NCBI GenBank assembly: GCA_023438065.1
Contig: JAEXRH010000016.1
Span: 1 to 64,000 of the forward strand
Direction of reading: 5' to 3'
DNA from: Spirochaetota bacterium
GTDB lineage: Bacteria > Spirochaetota > Spirochaetia > Treponematales > Treponemataceae
DNA length: 64,000 bases
The notes below the pieces were generated by a model. It was not told the origin of the DNA and made no database searches. It saw nothing but the letters and a program-made list of their open reading frames with translations. The translations under genes and the position numbers were made by a program. Below, one piece after another: positions 1 through 7,597 of the stretch; position 1 is the first letter of the stretch; each line of letters starts with the position of its first letter.

Positions 1-41
1 CCCCCCGAGCCCATCCTTCCAAAAACTCGCCTTCGGAGCGC

Positions 42-458
42 ATGATGCTGAAAGCGATCCTTTTCTCCCTCGGCTGCCTGAGCCTCGCGCTCGCCGCCCT
101 GGGTATCTTCCTCCCCGTCCTCCCGACCACGCCGTTCCTTCTCCTCTCGTCGGCGCTGTTCCTGAAAAGTTCCGCGCGCGCGCACCGGTGGATCGCGAAT
201 CACCCCGTGTTCGGCGAGTATCTCTCGAACTACGTCGAGCGAAAGGGAATAACGGCGCGCCACAAGGCCATCTCCCTCGCGATCCTCTGGATCGCGATTC
301 TCGCGACCGCGCTCTTCGCGACGGACAGGCTTTGGCTCCGCATACTCCTTCCCGCGATCGCGTGCGCGGTATCGGCGCACGTGATTCTCGTCAAGACCCT
401 GCCCGGGCGGAAACCGGAACGCGATGTTATACCCGCCAAACACGACATCCACAGATAA
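42..458 (+). CDS. DUF454 (YbaN-like) inner-membrane protein
   Basis: Small membrane protein of 138 residues, the usual size of the DUF454/YbaN family, whose function is not established. The family hallmark is visible near the N terminus as GIFLPVLPTTPFLLL, inside a long hydrophobic stretch (about residues 5-40). Two further hydrophobic segments follow at about residues 77-95 and 98-115, giving three to four membrane spans, then a short charged tail. Two ATG codons stand side by side (42 and 45); a weak GGAG lies just upstream, so either is possible. It is followed by its own intergenic region and is probably not part of the downstream operon. Confidence 0.8.
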   Translation: MMLKAILFSLGCLSLALAALGIFLPVLPTTPFLLLSSALFLKSSARAHRWIANHPVFGEYLSNYVERKGITARHKAISLAILWIAILATALFATDRLWLRILLPAIACAVSAHVILVKTLPGRKPERDVIPAKHDIHR

Positions 459-466
459 GAAAAATA

Positions 467-495
467 TTGACACGGTCATTCCCGTGGCGTATAGT
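467..495 (+). promoter_or_regulatory. Strong sigma70-type promoter
   Basis: TTGACA at 467-472 and TATAGT at 490-495 are separated by exactly 17 bases, one of the closest matches to consensus in the window. Transcription should start near 502. There is no open reading frame with an ATG between this point and the terminator at 586-632, so the promoter makes a short RNA and, by readthrough, may supply the operon starting at 707. Confidence 0.75.
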
Positions 496-501
496 CGAAA
501 A

Positions 502-632
502 AGACAGGGGCGGCCTTGACGCCGGCCCCGGGCTGAAGCGGCTCCGTCGGAGCCGCGATAAGCAGTGGGACTTCGAACAGAGAAGCCCGCGGGATCAATA
601 CTCTAATCAGTATCCTTCCCGCGGGTTTTTTT
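502..632 (+). ncRNA. Unidentified structured RNA of about 130 nt (small RNA or attenuated leader)
   Basis: The stretch lies between a near-consensus promoter and an intrinsic terminator and contains no ATG. It can fold into consecutive hairpins: 507-514 with 521-529 (GGGGCGGC/GCCGGCCCC, one bulge), then 538-545 with 549-556 (a perfect 8-bp stem with a 3-nt loop), then the terminator. I could not match it to 6S, SRP, tmRNA, RNase P or a common riboswitch core. Because the operon for a Lol-like exporter starts 75 bases after the terminator, it may be an attenuated leader rather than an independent RNA. The 5' end is inferred from the promoter only. Confidence 0.5.
586..632 (+). terminator. Intrinsic terminator with 9-bp stem and T7 tract
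   Basis: CCCGCGGGA (586-594) pairs perfectly with TCCCGCGGG (617-625), followed by seven T (626-632). The loop contains a second small stem, ATACT/AGTAT. It ends the RNA started at about 502 and sits upstream of the operon at 707. Confidence 0.8.
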
Positions 633-706
633 GCGCCCGCGCCAACGCACCGTGTCGGCGCGCTCACACGCAAAATTAATCAGCGGACGGATGCGAAGGA
701 TCACGC

Positions 707-2014
707 ATGCCGGCGCGCACCGAACGACCCGCCCGCAAGAAAATCTCGAGCGCGAACCTCCTCACCCTCGCCATCCTCAACATGAGGAGGCACGGCCTCA
801 GGGCCGCCGTCAACGTCGTCGGGATATCCGTCGCCGTGGCGGCCCTGACGTTCTTTCTCGCCTTCTGGCGCGGGACCTACGAGGGCATCATGTTCTCGTC
901 GGCCATCGACTACGCGACAAGCCACGGTCAGTTCATGAGCCCGTCCTTCGACGACGACGACCCCGACTCGTGGCTCGAGGGGACTAATCTTTTCGACGAG
1001 TCGCTCGCCGAGGGTCAAACCCTCGCGCGCGCGATCGACCCCGGTCGAGTCGCCGGAGGCGCGCGGCTCGCCCCGCGTCTCATGAGCCCTGCCTTCGCGG
1101 GAGACGGCTCGCGAAAGGCTCCGGTCATCCTCATGGGCGTCGACTTCGCCCGCGAGCGGGAGATCCTCTCGGTGGCGAGCCGCATGAAGGAGGGATCCTT
1201 CGGCGACTCGGGCGGCGTCGTGATCGGCTCGAGGCTCGCGAAGACCCTCGCGCTCTCGGTCGGCGACGAGATCAGGATCCAGGCGACCACCGTCGACTCG
1301 GCGCCCAACCTCGACTACTGGAAAGTCTCGGGTATTTTCTCAACCGGATTCCCGCCCATGGACCGCGACGCGGTACTCATGGGACTTCCCGAGGCGCAAG
1401 GGCTCCTCGCCTGCGAGGGCAAGATCAACAAAATTTACGCGCGGCTCGTTCCCGGCAAAAGCGCCAGCGAGCGAGAGCGCGCGATCGCCCTCGTCGAGTC
1501 TCGCTCCGCGGAAACCGGCAACCTCGGACTCGAGTTCAGGGAGTGGCGGAACTACGCGCGGCTCATCGTCGACGACGCCCGGAAGGACGGCGGCTTTTTC
1601 GCGATCTTCATCGCCATCCTCCTCTTCCTCTCGCTCGCGACGATGGCCGGCACCATGCGCGTGACGGTCTGGGAGCGAAAGCGCGAGATCGGCATGCTTC
1701 GCGCCTCGGGTTGGTTCAGGGGCGAGATAACCAGGCTCTTTCTCCTCGAGGCGCTTCTCATCGGCGTCGCCGGAAGCGTCCTCGGGTGCATTCTCGGGGG
1801 CGCCGCGGCGGGTCTTCTCGAATCGAATCCCGTCCATTTCGCCGCGAGCATGGCCGACCTCGATATCCCGAATTTCATGCTCACCGCCGACCTCGAGTGC
1901 GCGGACGCCCTTCTCGCCCTCGCGGCGGGATTGCTCACCGCGCTTTTCGCCGGCATCATGCCCGCCCTCTCGGGCGCGCGCATGCCCATCCTCGCCGCGC
2001 TCTCGGAGCGCTGA
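707..2014 (+). CDS. LolC/E-MacB-type ABC transporter permease (FtsX family)
   Basis: Inner-membrane permease of 435 residues with the FtsX/MacB layout: one N-terminal span (about residues 33-52), a large periplasmic domain of about 240 residues, then three spans near residues 298, 347 and 400. The sequence between the second and third spans (ERKREIGMLRASGW) is the typical coupling region that contacts the ATPase. The start is supported by GAAGGA six bases upstream of the ATG. It heads an operon with a LolA-like protein, an ATPase, an outer-membrane protein and a second permease. The likely role is ATP-driven extraction of lipoproteins or other envelope substrates from the inner membrane; the substrate is not shown by the sequence. 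Confidence 0.85.
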   Translation: MPARTERPARKKISSANLLTLAILNMRRHGLRAAVNVVGISVAVAALTFFLAFWRGTYEGIMFSSAIDYATSHGQFMSPSFDDDDPDSWLEGTNLFDESLAEGQTLARAIDPGRVAGGARLAPRLMSPAFAGDGSRKAPVILMGVDFAREREILSVASRMKEGSFGDSGGVVIGSRLAKTLALSVGDEIRIQATTVDSAPNLDYWKVSGIFSTGFPPMDRDAVLMGLPEAQGLLACEGKINKIYARLVPGKSASERERAIALVESRSAETGNLGLEFREWRNYARLIVDDARKDGGFFAIFIAILLFLSLATMAGTMRVTVWERKREIGMLRASGWFRGEITRLFLLEALLIGVAGSVLGCILGGAAAGLLESNPVHFAASMADLDIPNFMLTADLECADALLALAAGLLTALFAGIMPALSGARMPILAALSER

Positions 2015-2030
2015 AAGAAAGGAGAACACC

Positions 2031-2879
2031 ATGACTATTGTAACGAACGAAAGAACCATAGCGCTCGACCGCGCAAGACGAAACGATCCCGCGCGCGTCG
2101 AGTGCACGCGCGCCGCGCCGATCGCACTCGCGTTCCGAAAGACTTCCGCGCGCGTATACGCTCCCGCCCGCGCGCTCGCCCTTCTCGCGCTCGCCCTCGC
2201 GATTCCCGTTCAGGCCGGCGCTGAAGCCCTTGACGGGAACGCCGTCGTCGCCGAGATGGACAGGCGAATGAACTTCACCGAATGCCGGATGGTCGTCCGC
2301 GTCATCGATAAAAAAGCCGACGGAAAAACGCGCGAGCTCAAGGCGATCGTCGAGTACCTCAAGGACGTCGGCACGAGAATGGACTTCGTCGAGCCCGCGC
2401 GCGATCGCGGGAAAAGCGTCCTCATGGCGGGAACCTCCATGTGGATGTCGACGCCCGCCGTCGCGAAACCGGTGCGCCTTTCCGGGAAGGACGCGTTCAT
2501 GGGTACCTCCTTCACGAACGACGACATGATGAACCTCGACAAGGCCGACGACTACGACTCGACCGTCGTATCCGCGAGCGCGTCCGGTTGGGAGATCGAG
2601 ATGGTCGCGAAGACGGCGAGCATGCCCTACCCCAGGATCGCGACGAAAATCGGGAAAGATTTCCTTCCCGTCTCGATGACCTACTACGCGCGCTCGGGAA
2701 AGGAATCGAAGCGGGTCGCCTTCTCGCTCGTCCGCGACTTCGGCGGGAAGGCGCGGCCTTCGGTAATGACCATCGTCGACCTCATGAAACCGGGCGACGA
2801 AAGCTCGATCGTATTCGACGACATCCGCGAGGAGCCCCTTAACCGCTCCCGACTGACCCCGGCGACGCTCGGAAAGTGA
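2031..2879 (+). CDS. Outer-membrane lipoprotein-sorting protein, LolA-like (TP0789 type)
   Basis: Protein of 282 residues whose mature part resembles the LolA-fold family typified by Treponema pallidum TP0789: a periplasmic carrier that binds lipid or lipoprotein acyl chains. It has an unusually long basic N region (about 45 residues) before a hydrophobic signal core ending in VQAGAEA, so the true start may lie further downstream, although AAGGAG sits eight bases before the annotated ATG. Typical family features are the repeated methionine-rich segment (MAGTSMWMSTP) and the late D-L-M-K-P motif. It lies 16 bases after the first permease and its stop overlaps the ribosome-binding region of the ATPase, so it is cotranscribed and probably the periplasmic partner of this transporter. 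Confidence 0.75.
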   Translation: MTIVTNERTIALDRARRNDPARVECTRAAPIALAFRKTSARVYAPARALALLALALAIPVQAGAEALDGNAVVAEMDRRMNFTECRMVVRVIDKKADGKTRELKAIVEYLKDVGTRMDFVEPARDRGKSVLMAGTSMWMSTPAVAKPVRLSGKDAFMGTSFTNDDMMNLDKADDYDSTVVSASASGWEIEMVAKTASMPYPRIATKIGKDFLPVSMTYYARSGKESKRVAFSLVRDFGGKARPSVMTIVDLMKPGDESSIVFDDIREEPLNRSRLTPATLGK

Positions 2880-2887
2880 GGAAAACC

Positions 2888-3586
2888 ATGAGCAAGATAG
2901 AGATTCGCGAACTGACCAAAACGTACAAACTCGGGCATACGAGCGTCGAGGCGCTCCGCGGCATCAGCATCGCGATCGATTCCCCCGAGATCATCGGCGT
3001 CGTCGGGCCTTCGGGGTCGGGAAAGAGCACGATGCTCAACATCCTCGGCGGCATCGACGTGCCGACCTCGGGCGCCATCCTCATCGACGGCCGCGAGATC
3101 GGCAAGCTCGACGACGACGGGAGAACCGCGCTCAGGAGAAACGAGATCGGGTTCATCTTCCAGTCCTTCAACCTCATCCCGGTCCTCACCGCGCTCGAGA
3201 ACGTCGAGCTTCCGCTCATGGCGCTCGGCGTCGGGAAGAAGGAGCGGCGCGAGCGGGCGAAAGCGCTTCTCGAGCGGGTCGGGCTCGCGCGCGAGGCGAA
3301 CCAGCGCCCCGACGAACTTTCCGGCGGACAGCGACAGCGCGTCGCGGTCGCGCGCGCGCTCATCATCAAGCCCCGCCTCGTGCTCGCGGACGAGCCGACG
3401 GCGAACCTCGACGGCGAGAGCGGGAGGAACGTCCTCGAGCTCATGCACGAGATGAACCACGAGCTCAAGACGACGTTTCTTCTTTCCACGCACGACCCGC
3501 GCGTCCTTCCCTACCTCGACCGGCGCATGTACCTCGAGGACGGGCGCATCACCCGCGTGGAAGCCAACGAGGAGCACATCGTATGA
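2888..3586 (+). CDS. LolD/MacB-type ABC transporter ATPase
   Basis: Cytoplasmic ATPase of 232 residues. All nucleotide-binding motifs are present: Walker A GPSGSGKST, Q-loop in FIFQSFNLIP, signature LSGGQRQR, Walker B LVLADEP and the switch histidine in STHD. The ATG at 2888 is preferred over a GTG at 2876 because GAGG lies six bases upstream of it and overlaps the stop of the preceding gene. It should power the two FtsX-type permeases of the operon. Its stop overlaps the start of the next gene by four bases (ATGA), which implies translational coupling. Confidence 0.93.
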   Translation: MSKIEIRELTKTYKLGHTSVEALRGISIAIDSPEIIGVVGPSGSGKSTMLNILGGIDVPTSGAILIDGREIGKLDDDGRTALRRNEIGFIFQSFNLIPVLTALENVELPLMALGVGKKERRERAKALLERVGLAREANQRPDELSGGQRQRVAVARALIIKPRLVLADEPTANLDGESGRNVLELMHEMNHELKTTFLLSTHDPRVLPYLDRRMYLEDGRITRVEANEEHIV

Positions 3587-4794
3587 GAAAGACGCATTTT
3601 ACGAACGCGACGCGGCGTCCGGGCGAGGCGCCTTTCACGGGAGCGTTCCTCGGCGAGTCCCGCCTCCGCGCGGTAGTCGTCGCGGTCGCGCTCCTCCTCG
3701 CGACGGGCGATTTCCGCGCGCTCGCCGAGGAAGGCCCGTCCATACCTTCGATCGCGGGCTCGATCCGGGCCGAGGGCGGTCCCGTCGGGCTCCGGGACGA
3801 CATCCCCGACGAGGCGGCCGCCGACTGGTTCGCCTCGTTCTCCGCAATCGTCCGCGTCTCGCAGACGGCCGACGCCGCGCGATTTCAAGCCGCGCTCTGG
3901 ACAGGGTACGACGCGGTTTCGGGAGACTGGGAGGTCTCGCTCGACGAGGCGTTCGCCGAGCTTACCCCCGCTGAATACCTGGCCGCGCGGATAGGCCGTT
4001 TCGGCGTGAGGTTCGGCCCCTGCATAGCCTTCAACCCGGCGAACGCCCTCGCGGCCAAGGACCCGTTCGACGACCGCGCGAACAAGGTCGGGTTCGACGG
4101 AGTCTCGGTCACCGTCTACCCGCTCCGCCTTTCCGGACCGGGCGCGGGAGACGCCTCGGTGGCGGTTACCGGCGCGCTCCTCCTTCCCGGGGACGCGTCG
4201 ACCGTCCCGGGAAGCGCGTCCGATCCGTCGCCGCGCGACCTCGATAAGTCGACGGCTCACGGCGAGATCATCCTCTTTCTCCCCGCGCTCGCGCAAACCG
4301 AGATCGGCTTCGCGGGAAACCTGCGCCGCCTCGACGGATCGGATCCCGGGGCCGCGGGCGAGGCGGACGGGTCCGCGGGCGCGACCGCGACCGAAAGCGC
4401 GCGCGACGCCGGCGCCTGGCTCAGCGCGGATCTCGCGGGATTCGTCGTCGGCCTCGAGGGTACCGTCCGGTCGGAGGAATGGGGAGGGGCGGCGAGCGTC
4501 AACCGGCGCATGGGCGACTGGCTCGCGGTCGCGGAAGGCTCGTACATGAGCGGCCGCGATTCCTTCCAGGGTTTCCTCCGCCTCGCGTGGGTCGGCGAAA
4601 ACGCCGAGGTCGCGTTTTCCGCCCTCGGCGACCTCGAGCGCGAGACCGCGCGGACGGCGATCGAGGCGACGCGAAACGTGACCGATTTCCTCGTGCTCGA
4701 GGCGAAAGCCTCGTGGAACTATCGACCGGAACGATGGGCGACGGGGATACCCGAGGCATACGCCGCGCTCGTCGCCGTAGAGTATTTTTACTAG
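3583..4794 (+). CDS. Putative outer-membrane beta-barrel protein of the Lol-like operon
   Basis: Protein of 403 residues with a cleavable signal (hydrophobic core about residues 30-47, ending near RALAEEG). The mature part alternates polar and hydrophobic residues, is rich in Gly, Ala and aromatic residues and ends in VAVEYFY, a terminal aromatic residue typical of proteins inserted by BamA. A low-complexity Gly/Ala/Asp segment lies near residues 245-265 and may be a loop. It is coupled to the ATPase by a four-base overlap and sits between transporter genes, so it may be the outer-membrane end of the same trafficking route. The family was not recognised with certainty. Confidence 0.55.
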   Translation: MRKTHFTNATRRPGEAPFTGAFLGESRLRAVVVAVALLLATGDFRALAEEGPSIPSIAGSIRAEGGPVGLRDDIPDEAAADWFASFSAIVRVSQTADAARFQAALWTGYDAVSGDWEVSLDEAFAELTPAEYLAARIGRFGVRFGPCIAFNPANALAAKDPFDDRANKVGFDGVSVTVYPLRLSGPGAGDASVAVTGALLLPGDASTVPGSASDPSPRDLDKSTAHGEIILFLPALAQTEIGFAGNLRRLDGSDPGAAGEADGSAGATATESARDAGAWLSADLAGFVVGLEGTVRSEEWGGAASVNRRMGDWLAVAEGSYMSGRDSFQGFLRLAWVGENAEVAFSALGDLERETARTAIEATRNVTDFLVLEAKASWNYRPERWATGIPEAYAALVAVEYFY

Positions 4795-4803
4795 AGGTCA
4801 GCG

Positions 4804-6114
4804 ATGAAAACCGTTCAGTTCATTTTTTTCCTCGCCTGGAGGAACGTGATCAGGTACCGCAAGAGAACGCTCCAGTGCTTCCTGATTCTCTTCGCGGGCT
4901 CGCTCTCGGTCATGCTCGTCGACGCCTTCATGAAGGGATACGCGGCGTCCTCGATGTCGCGCATCGTGAGCCAGGCGGGGCATCTCGACGTCCACGCCGC
5001 CGGATACCTCGACGCGGCCGAGGCGATGCCGCTCGATCTCGCGATCGAGGACGCTCCCGGAACGATCGCTCGCATGCTCGAGACGGGTTCCCGGCTCGCG
5101 ACGGACGGTATCGTCCCGCTCGCCACGCCCGTCATCGCGACCGGATGCATGCTCTCCGACGGCGAGCGTTCCCGCGCGTCGCCCGTGCTCGTCGCGGAAG
5201 CCTACGCGCGTTCAAGCGCGGCCGACAGCGACCCCGTCAACCCGCTCTTATCCGCCGTCCCCGCCTCGATCGTCCGAGGCCGGTTCTGGCGCGACAACGC
5301 GGACCCGGGCGCGATCCTCGACGAGAAATACGCACGGAAACTCGGCCTCGAGGCCGGCGACAGCCTCGTCCTCCTCGGGAACGACGCGTACGGCTCCTTC
5401 TCCATGATGGAAACCGCGATTCTCGCGATCGCGCGGGAAGCGACCCTCCCGGAAGGCGTCGGCTGCGTCGTCGATTACGCGTCGTTCGCGCCGCTATTCG
5501 GGCTCGAGGGAAAGGCGACGGGGATATCCCTCTGGTTCGCGACGGGCGACGGAGCGGTGATCCCGAACGGCACCGTCGAACCCGCCGCGGTCGAGGGGAT
5601 CGTCGCCGATCTCTCGTCGGTCCCCGGAATCGAAACCCGCACCTTCTCGAAGATCTCGGCGAACTACGCCGCGATGTTCGATTTCCTGGACGTTTTCCTC
5701 GCGGGGATGATGGCGGTATTCGCCGTCGTGGCCGCGGTCGGCATGACGAACGCGATACTCCTGTCGGTGCAGGACCGCGTCAAGGATCTCGGAACCCTCC
5801 GCGCGATAGCGCTCACCTCCCGCGAGGCGGGCGGCCTCGTGTACGCGGAAACCCTCATTACCGGAATCGGCGCGGCGCTCGGGGCCGTATTGGCCGGCTT
5901 CGTCGCCATATCGATCCTCGAGATGACGGGTATCGGTTTCACGTTCGAGTACGCGACGGCGTCCTCGGGCCTGCCGAGCGTGATCAGGCCGCGACTCTTC
6001 CCCGCGCGAATCCTCGCGATTTCCGCGATGAGCGCGCTTTTTCCCCTTGTCGCGGCGATCCTTCCCGCGCGGGCGGCGAGAAAGCTGACGATCAGGGAAA
6101 GCCTCGGCATCTAG
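4804..6114 (+). CDS. LolC/E-MacB-type ABC transporter permease, second subunit
   Basis: FtsX-family permease of 436 residues: N-terminal span at about residues 20-40, a periplasmic domain, then three spans near residues 298, 346 and 400. The coupling segment VQDRVKDLGTLRAIALTS follows the second span. GAGGT lies about seven bases before the ATG, immediately after the stop of the barrel gene. Together with the permease at 707 it would form a heterodimer around the ATPase, as LolC and LolE do. The gene closes the operon; a terminator follows 38 bases later. Confidence 0.87.
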   Translation: MKTVQFIFFLAWRNVIRYRKRTLQCFLILFAGSLSVMLVDAFMKGYAASSMSRIVSQAGHLDVHAAGYLDAAEAMPLDLAIEDAPGTIARMLETGSRLATDGIVPLATPVIATGCMLSDGERSRASPVLVAEAYARSSAADSDPVNPLLSAVPASIVRGRFWRDNADPGAILDEKYARKLGLEAGDSLVLLGNDAYGSFSMMETAILAIAREATLPEGVGCVVDYASFAPLFGLEGKATGISLWFATGDGAVIPNGTVEPAAVEGIVADLSSVPGIETRTFSKISANYAAMFDFLDVFLAGMMAVFAVVAAVGMTNAILLSVQDRVKDLGTLRAIALTSREAGGLVYAETLITGIGAALGAVLAGFVAISILEMTGIGFTFEYATASSGLPSVIRPRLFPARILAISAMSALFPLVAAILPARAARKLTIRESLGI

Positions 6115-6151
6115 TATTCTGGTTAATACCGGGTAAATACCCGGCAAACCG

Positions 6152-6183
6152 CCGCGCAGTTGAACGATTGCGCGGTTTTTTTT
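6152..6183 (+). terminator. Intrinsic terminator after the Lol-like operon
   Basis: CCGCGCA (6152-6158) pairs with TGCGCGG (6169-6175), 10-nt loop, followed by eight T. It closes the 707-6114 operon. Confidence 0.8.
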
Positions 6184-6514
6184 ATCGGCATCGCTTTTTT
6201 TAACCTGTTTTCTTTCCTCTTTTTTTCTTCAAAATTCCCCTGTTTTCCTCATATCCGGGAGGATTTTTAGCGAGAAAAAAGCTCATTTTTTGAAAACGTC
6301 ATTACTCACTTCCATTGGACGCGCATATTATTGGTTAAAAAAGTTCGAATGTTTTTCAAGTTTTGACAATTTACTGGTTATTATACCTCTTTTTATCGTG
6401 CCATAATCCTTTTTTTCGCCTTTTTTTACTCTTGTAATCGCCTTGATAACATGCTATTTTTCAAAACGACGATTTTCAAACGTATTTTTCGCGAAAATCG
6501 GGAAGAGAGGCACC
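6184..6514 (+). promoter_or_regulatory. AT-rich carA upstream region with promoter and leader hairpin
   Basis: About 330 bases with no gene and a base composition far more AT-rich than the rest of the window. The best promoter is TTGTAA (6432-6437), 17-bp spacer, TATTTT (6455-6460); a lone TTGACA at 6363-6368 lacks a properly spaced -10. Just before the ribosome-binding site, CGATTTTC (6470-6477) pairs perfectly with GAAAATCG (6493-6500), so the mRNA could begin with a hairpin next to GAGAGG (6505-6510). No PyrR or purine/arginine operator was recognised. Confidence 0.45.
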
Positions 6515-7597
6515 ATGACAGGATATCTGATACTGGAAGACGGTACGGTTTTTGAGGGCACCCTCCACGGCGAGGCTAAAGAAATCCTCTGCGAGGTCGT
6601 ATTCACGACCGGAATGACCGGGTACGAGGAAACGGTGACCGATCCCTCCTTCGAGGGACAGGCCGTCGTCCTTACCTACCCGATGATCGGGAACTACGGC
6701 GCGAACGCGGTCGATACCGAGTCGAAGCGGCCCTGGATCTCGGCGCTCATCGTCCGCGAGCTTTCCCGCTTCCCGAGCAACTTCCGTTCCGAGGAATCCT
6801 TTCCCGCCTTCCTTTCCAAACACGGCGTCACCGTCCTTTCGGGCGTCGACACCCGCGCCCTGACGCGCCGTCTCCGCGACTCGGGCACGATGAACGGCCT
6901 CATCACCGCGGAGCTCCCGCCCGACGTCTCGCTCCGCCTCGACGAAATCAAGAAGTACACCGTCCGCCACTCGGTCATCCGGGTAAGCCGGAAACACCCC
7001 GAGACCTTCGGGAAGGGAAGACGCAAGGTATCGCTCCTCGACTTCGGGGCGAAGAGCAACATCGTCAACTCCCTTGTCGCCCGCGACTGCACGGTCACCG
7101 TGTGGCCCTGGGATACCCCGGCCTACGTCGTCCTCGACTCCAATCCCGACGGTATCATGCTCTCGAACGGGCCCGGGGATCCCAAGGAATGCTCCAGCAT
7201 CCTCCGCCATATCCGGGAGCTCATGGACTCCGGCATCCCGCTCTTCTCGATCTGCCTCGGTCACCAGCTCCTCGCGCTCGCCGCGGGCTTCGACACGACG
7301 CGGCTCAAGTTCGGCCACCGCGGCTGCAACCACCCGGTCAAGGACCTCGCGACCGGCCGTGTCTACATGTCGAGCCAGAATCACGGATACTGCGTCAGGC
7401 CCGACTCGGTGGACCCCTCGATCGCCGAGATCAGCCACGTGAACGTGAACGACGGCTCCGTCGAGGGCCTCCGCTTCAGGAACCGCCCCGTCTCCTCGGT
7501 GCAGTTTCATCCCGAGGCGAGCCCGGGTCCGCGCGAGACCGCGTACCTCTTCGACGAGTTCGTCAAGTCAATCGATTTCTTCAAAGGAGCGCGCTGA
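6515..7597 (+). CDS. carA: Carbamoyl-phosphate synthase, small (glutaminase) subunit
   Basis: Protein of 360 residues that hydrolyses glutamine and channels ammonia to CarB for carbamoyl phosphate, the precursor of pyrimidines and arginine. The N-terminal half is the CarA-specific domain. The C-terminal half is a class I glutamine amidotransferase with nucleophile Cys247 in SICLGHQ and the His332/Glu334 pair in QFHPE. The start is the ATG at 6515, preceded by GAGAGG; an upstream in-frame extension encodes an AT-rich, unconserved peptide and was rejected. The stop overlaps the carB start by one base, so the two chains are made in step. Confidence 0.95.
   Translation: MTGYLILEDGTVFEGTLHGEAKEILCEVVFTTGMTGYEETVTDPSFEGQAVVLTYPMIGNYGANAVDTESKRPWISALIVRELSRFPSNFRSEESFPAFLSKHGVTVLSGVDTRALTRRLRDSGTMNGLITAELPPDVSLRLDEIKKYTVRHSVIRVSRKHPETFGKGRRKVSLLDFGAKSNIVNSLVARDCTVTVWPWDTPAYVVLDSNPDGIMLSNGPGDPKECSSILRHIRELMDSGIPLFSICLGHQLLALAAGFDTTRLKFGHRGCNHPVKDLATGRVYMSSQNHGYCVRPDSVDPSIAEISHVNVNDGSVEGLRFRNRPVSSVQFHPEASPGPRETAYLFDEFVKSIDFFKGAR

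Noticed and set aside
502..632. SRP RNA or 6S RNA gene
   Set aside because: The conserved SRP apical GGAAG loop and the 6S central bubble are absent.
6363..6391. TTGACA promoter for carA
   Set aside because: The best TATA-like hexamer (6382-6387) is only 13 bases away; the TTGTAA-N17-TATTTT pair is better.
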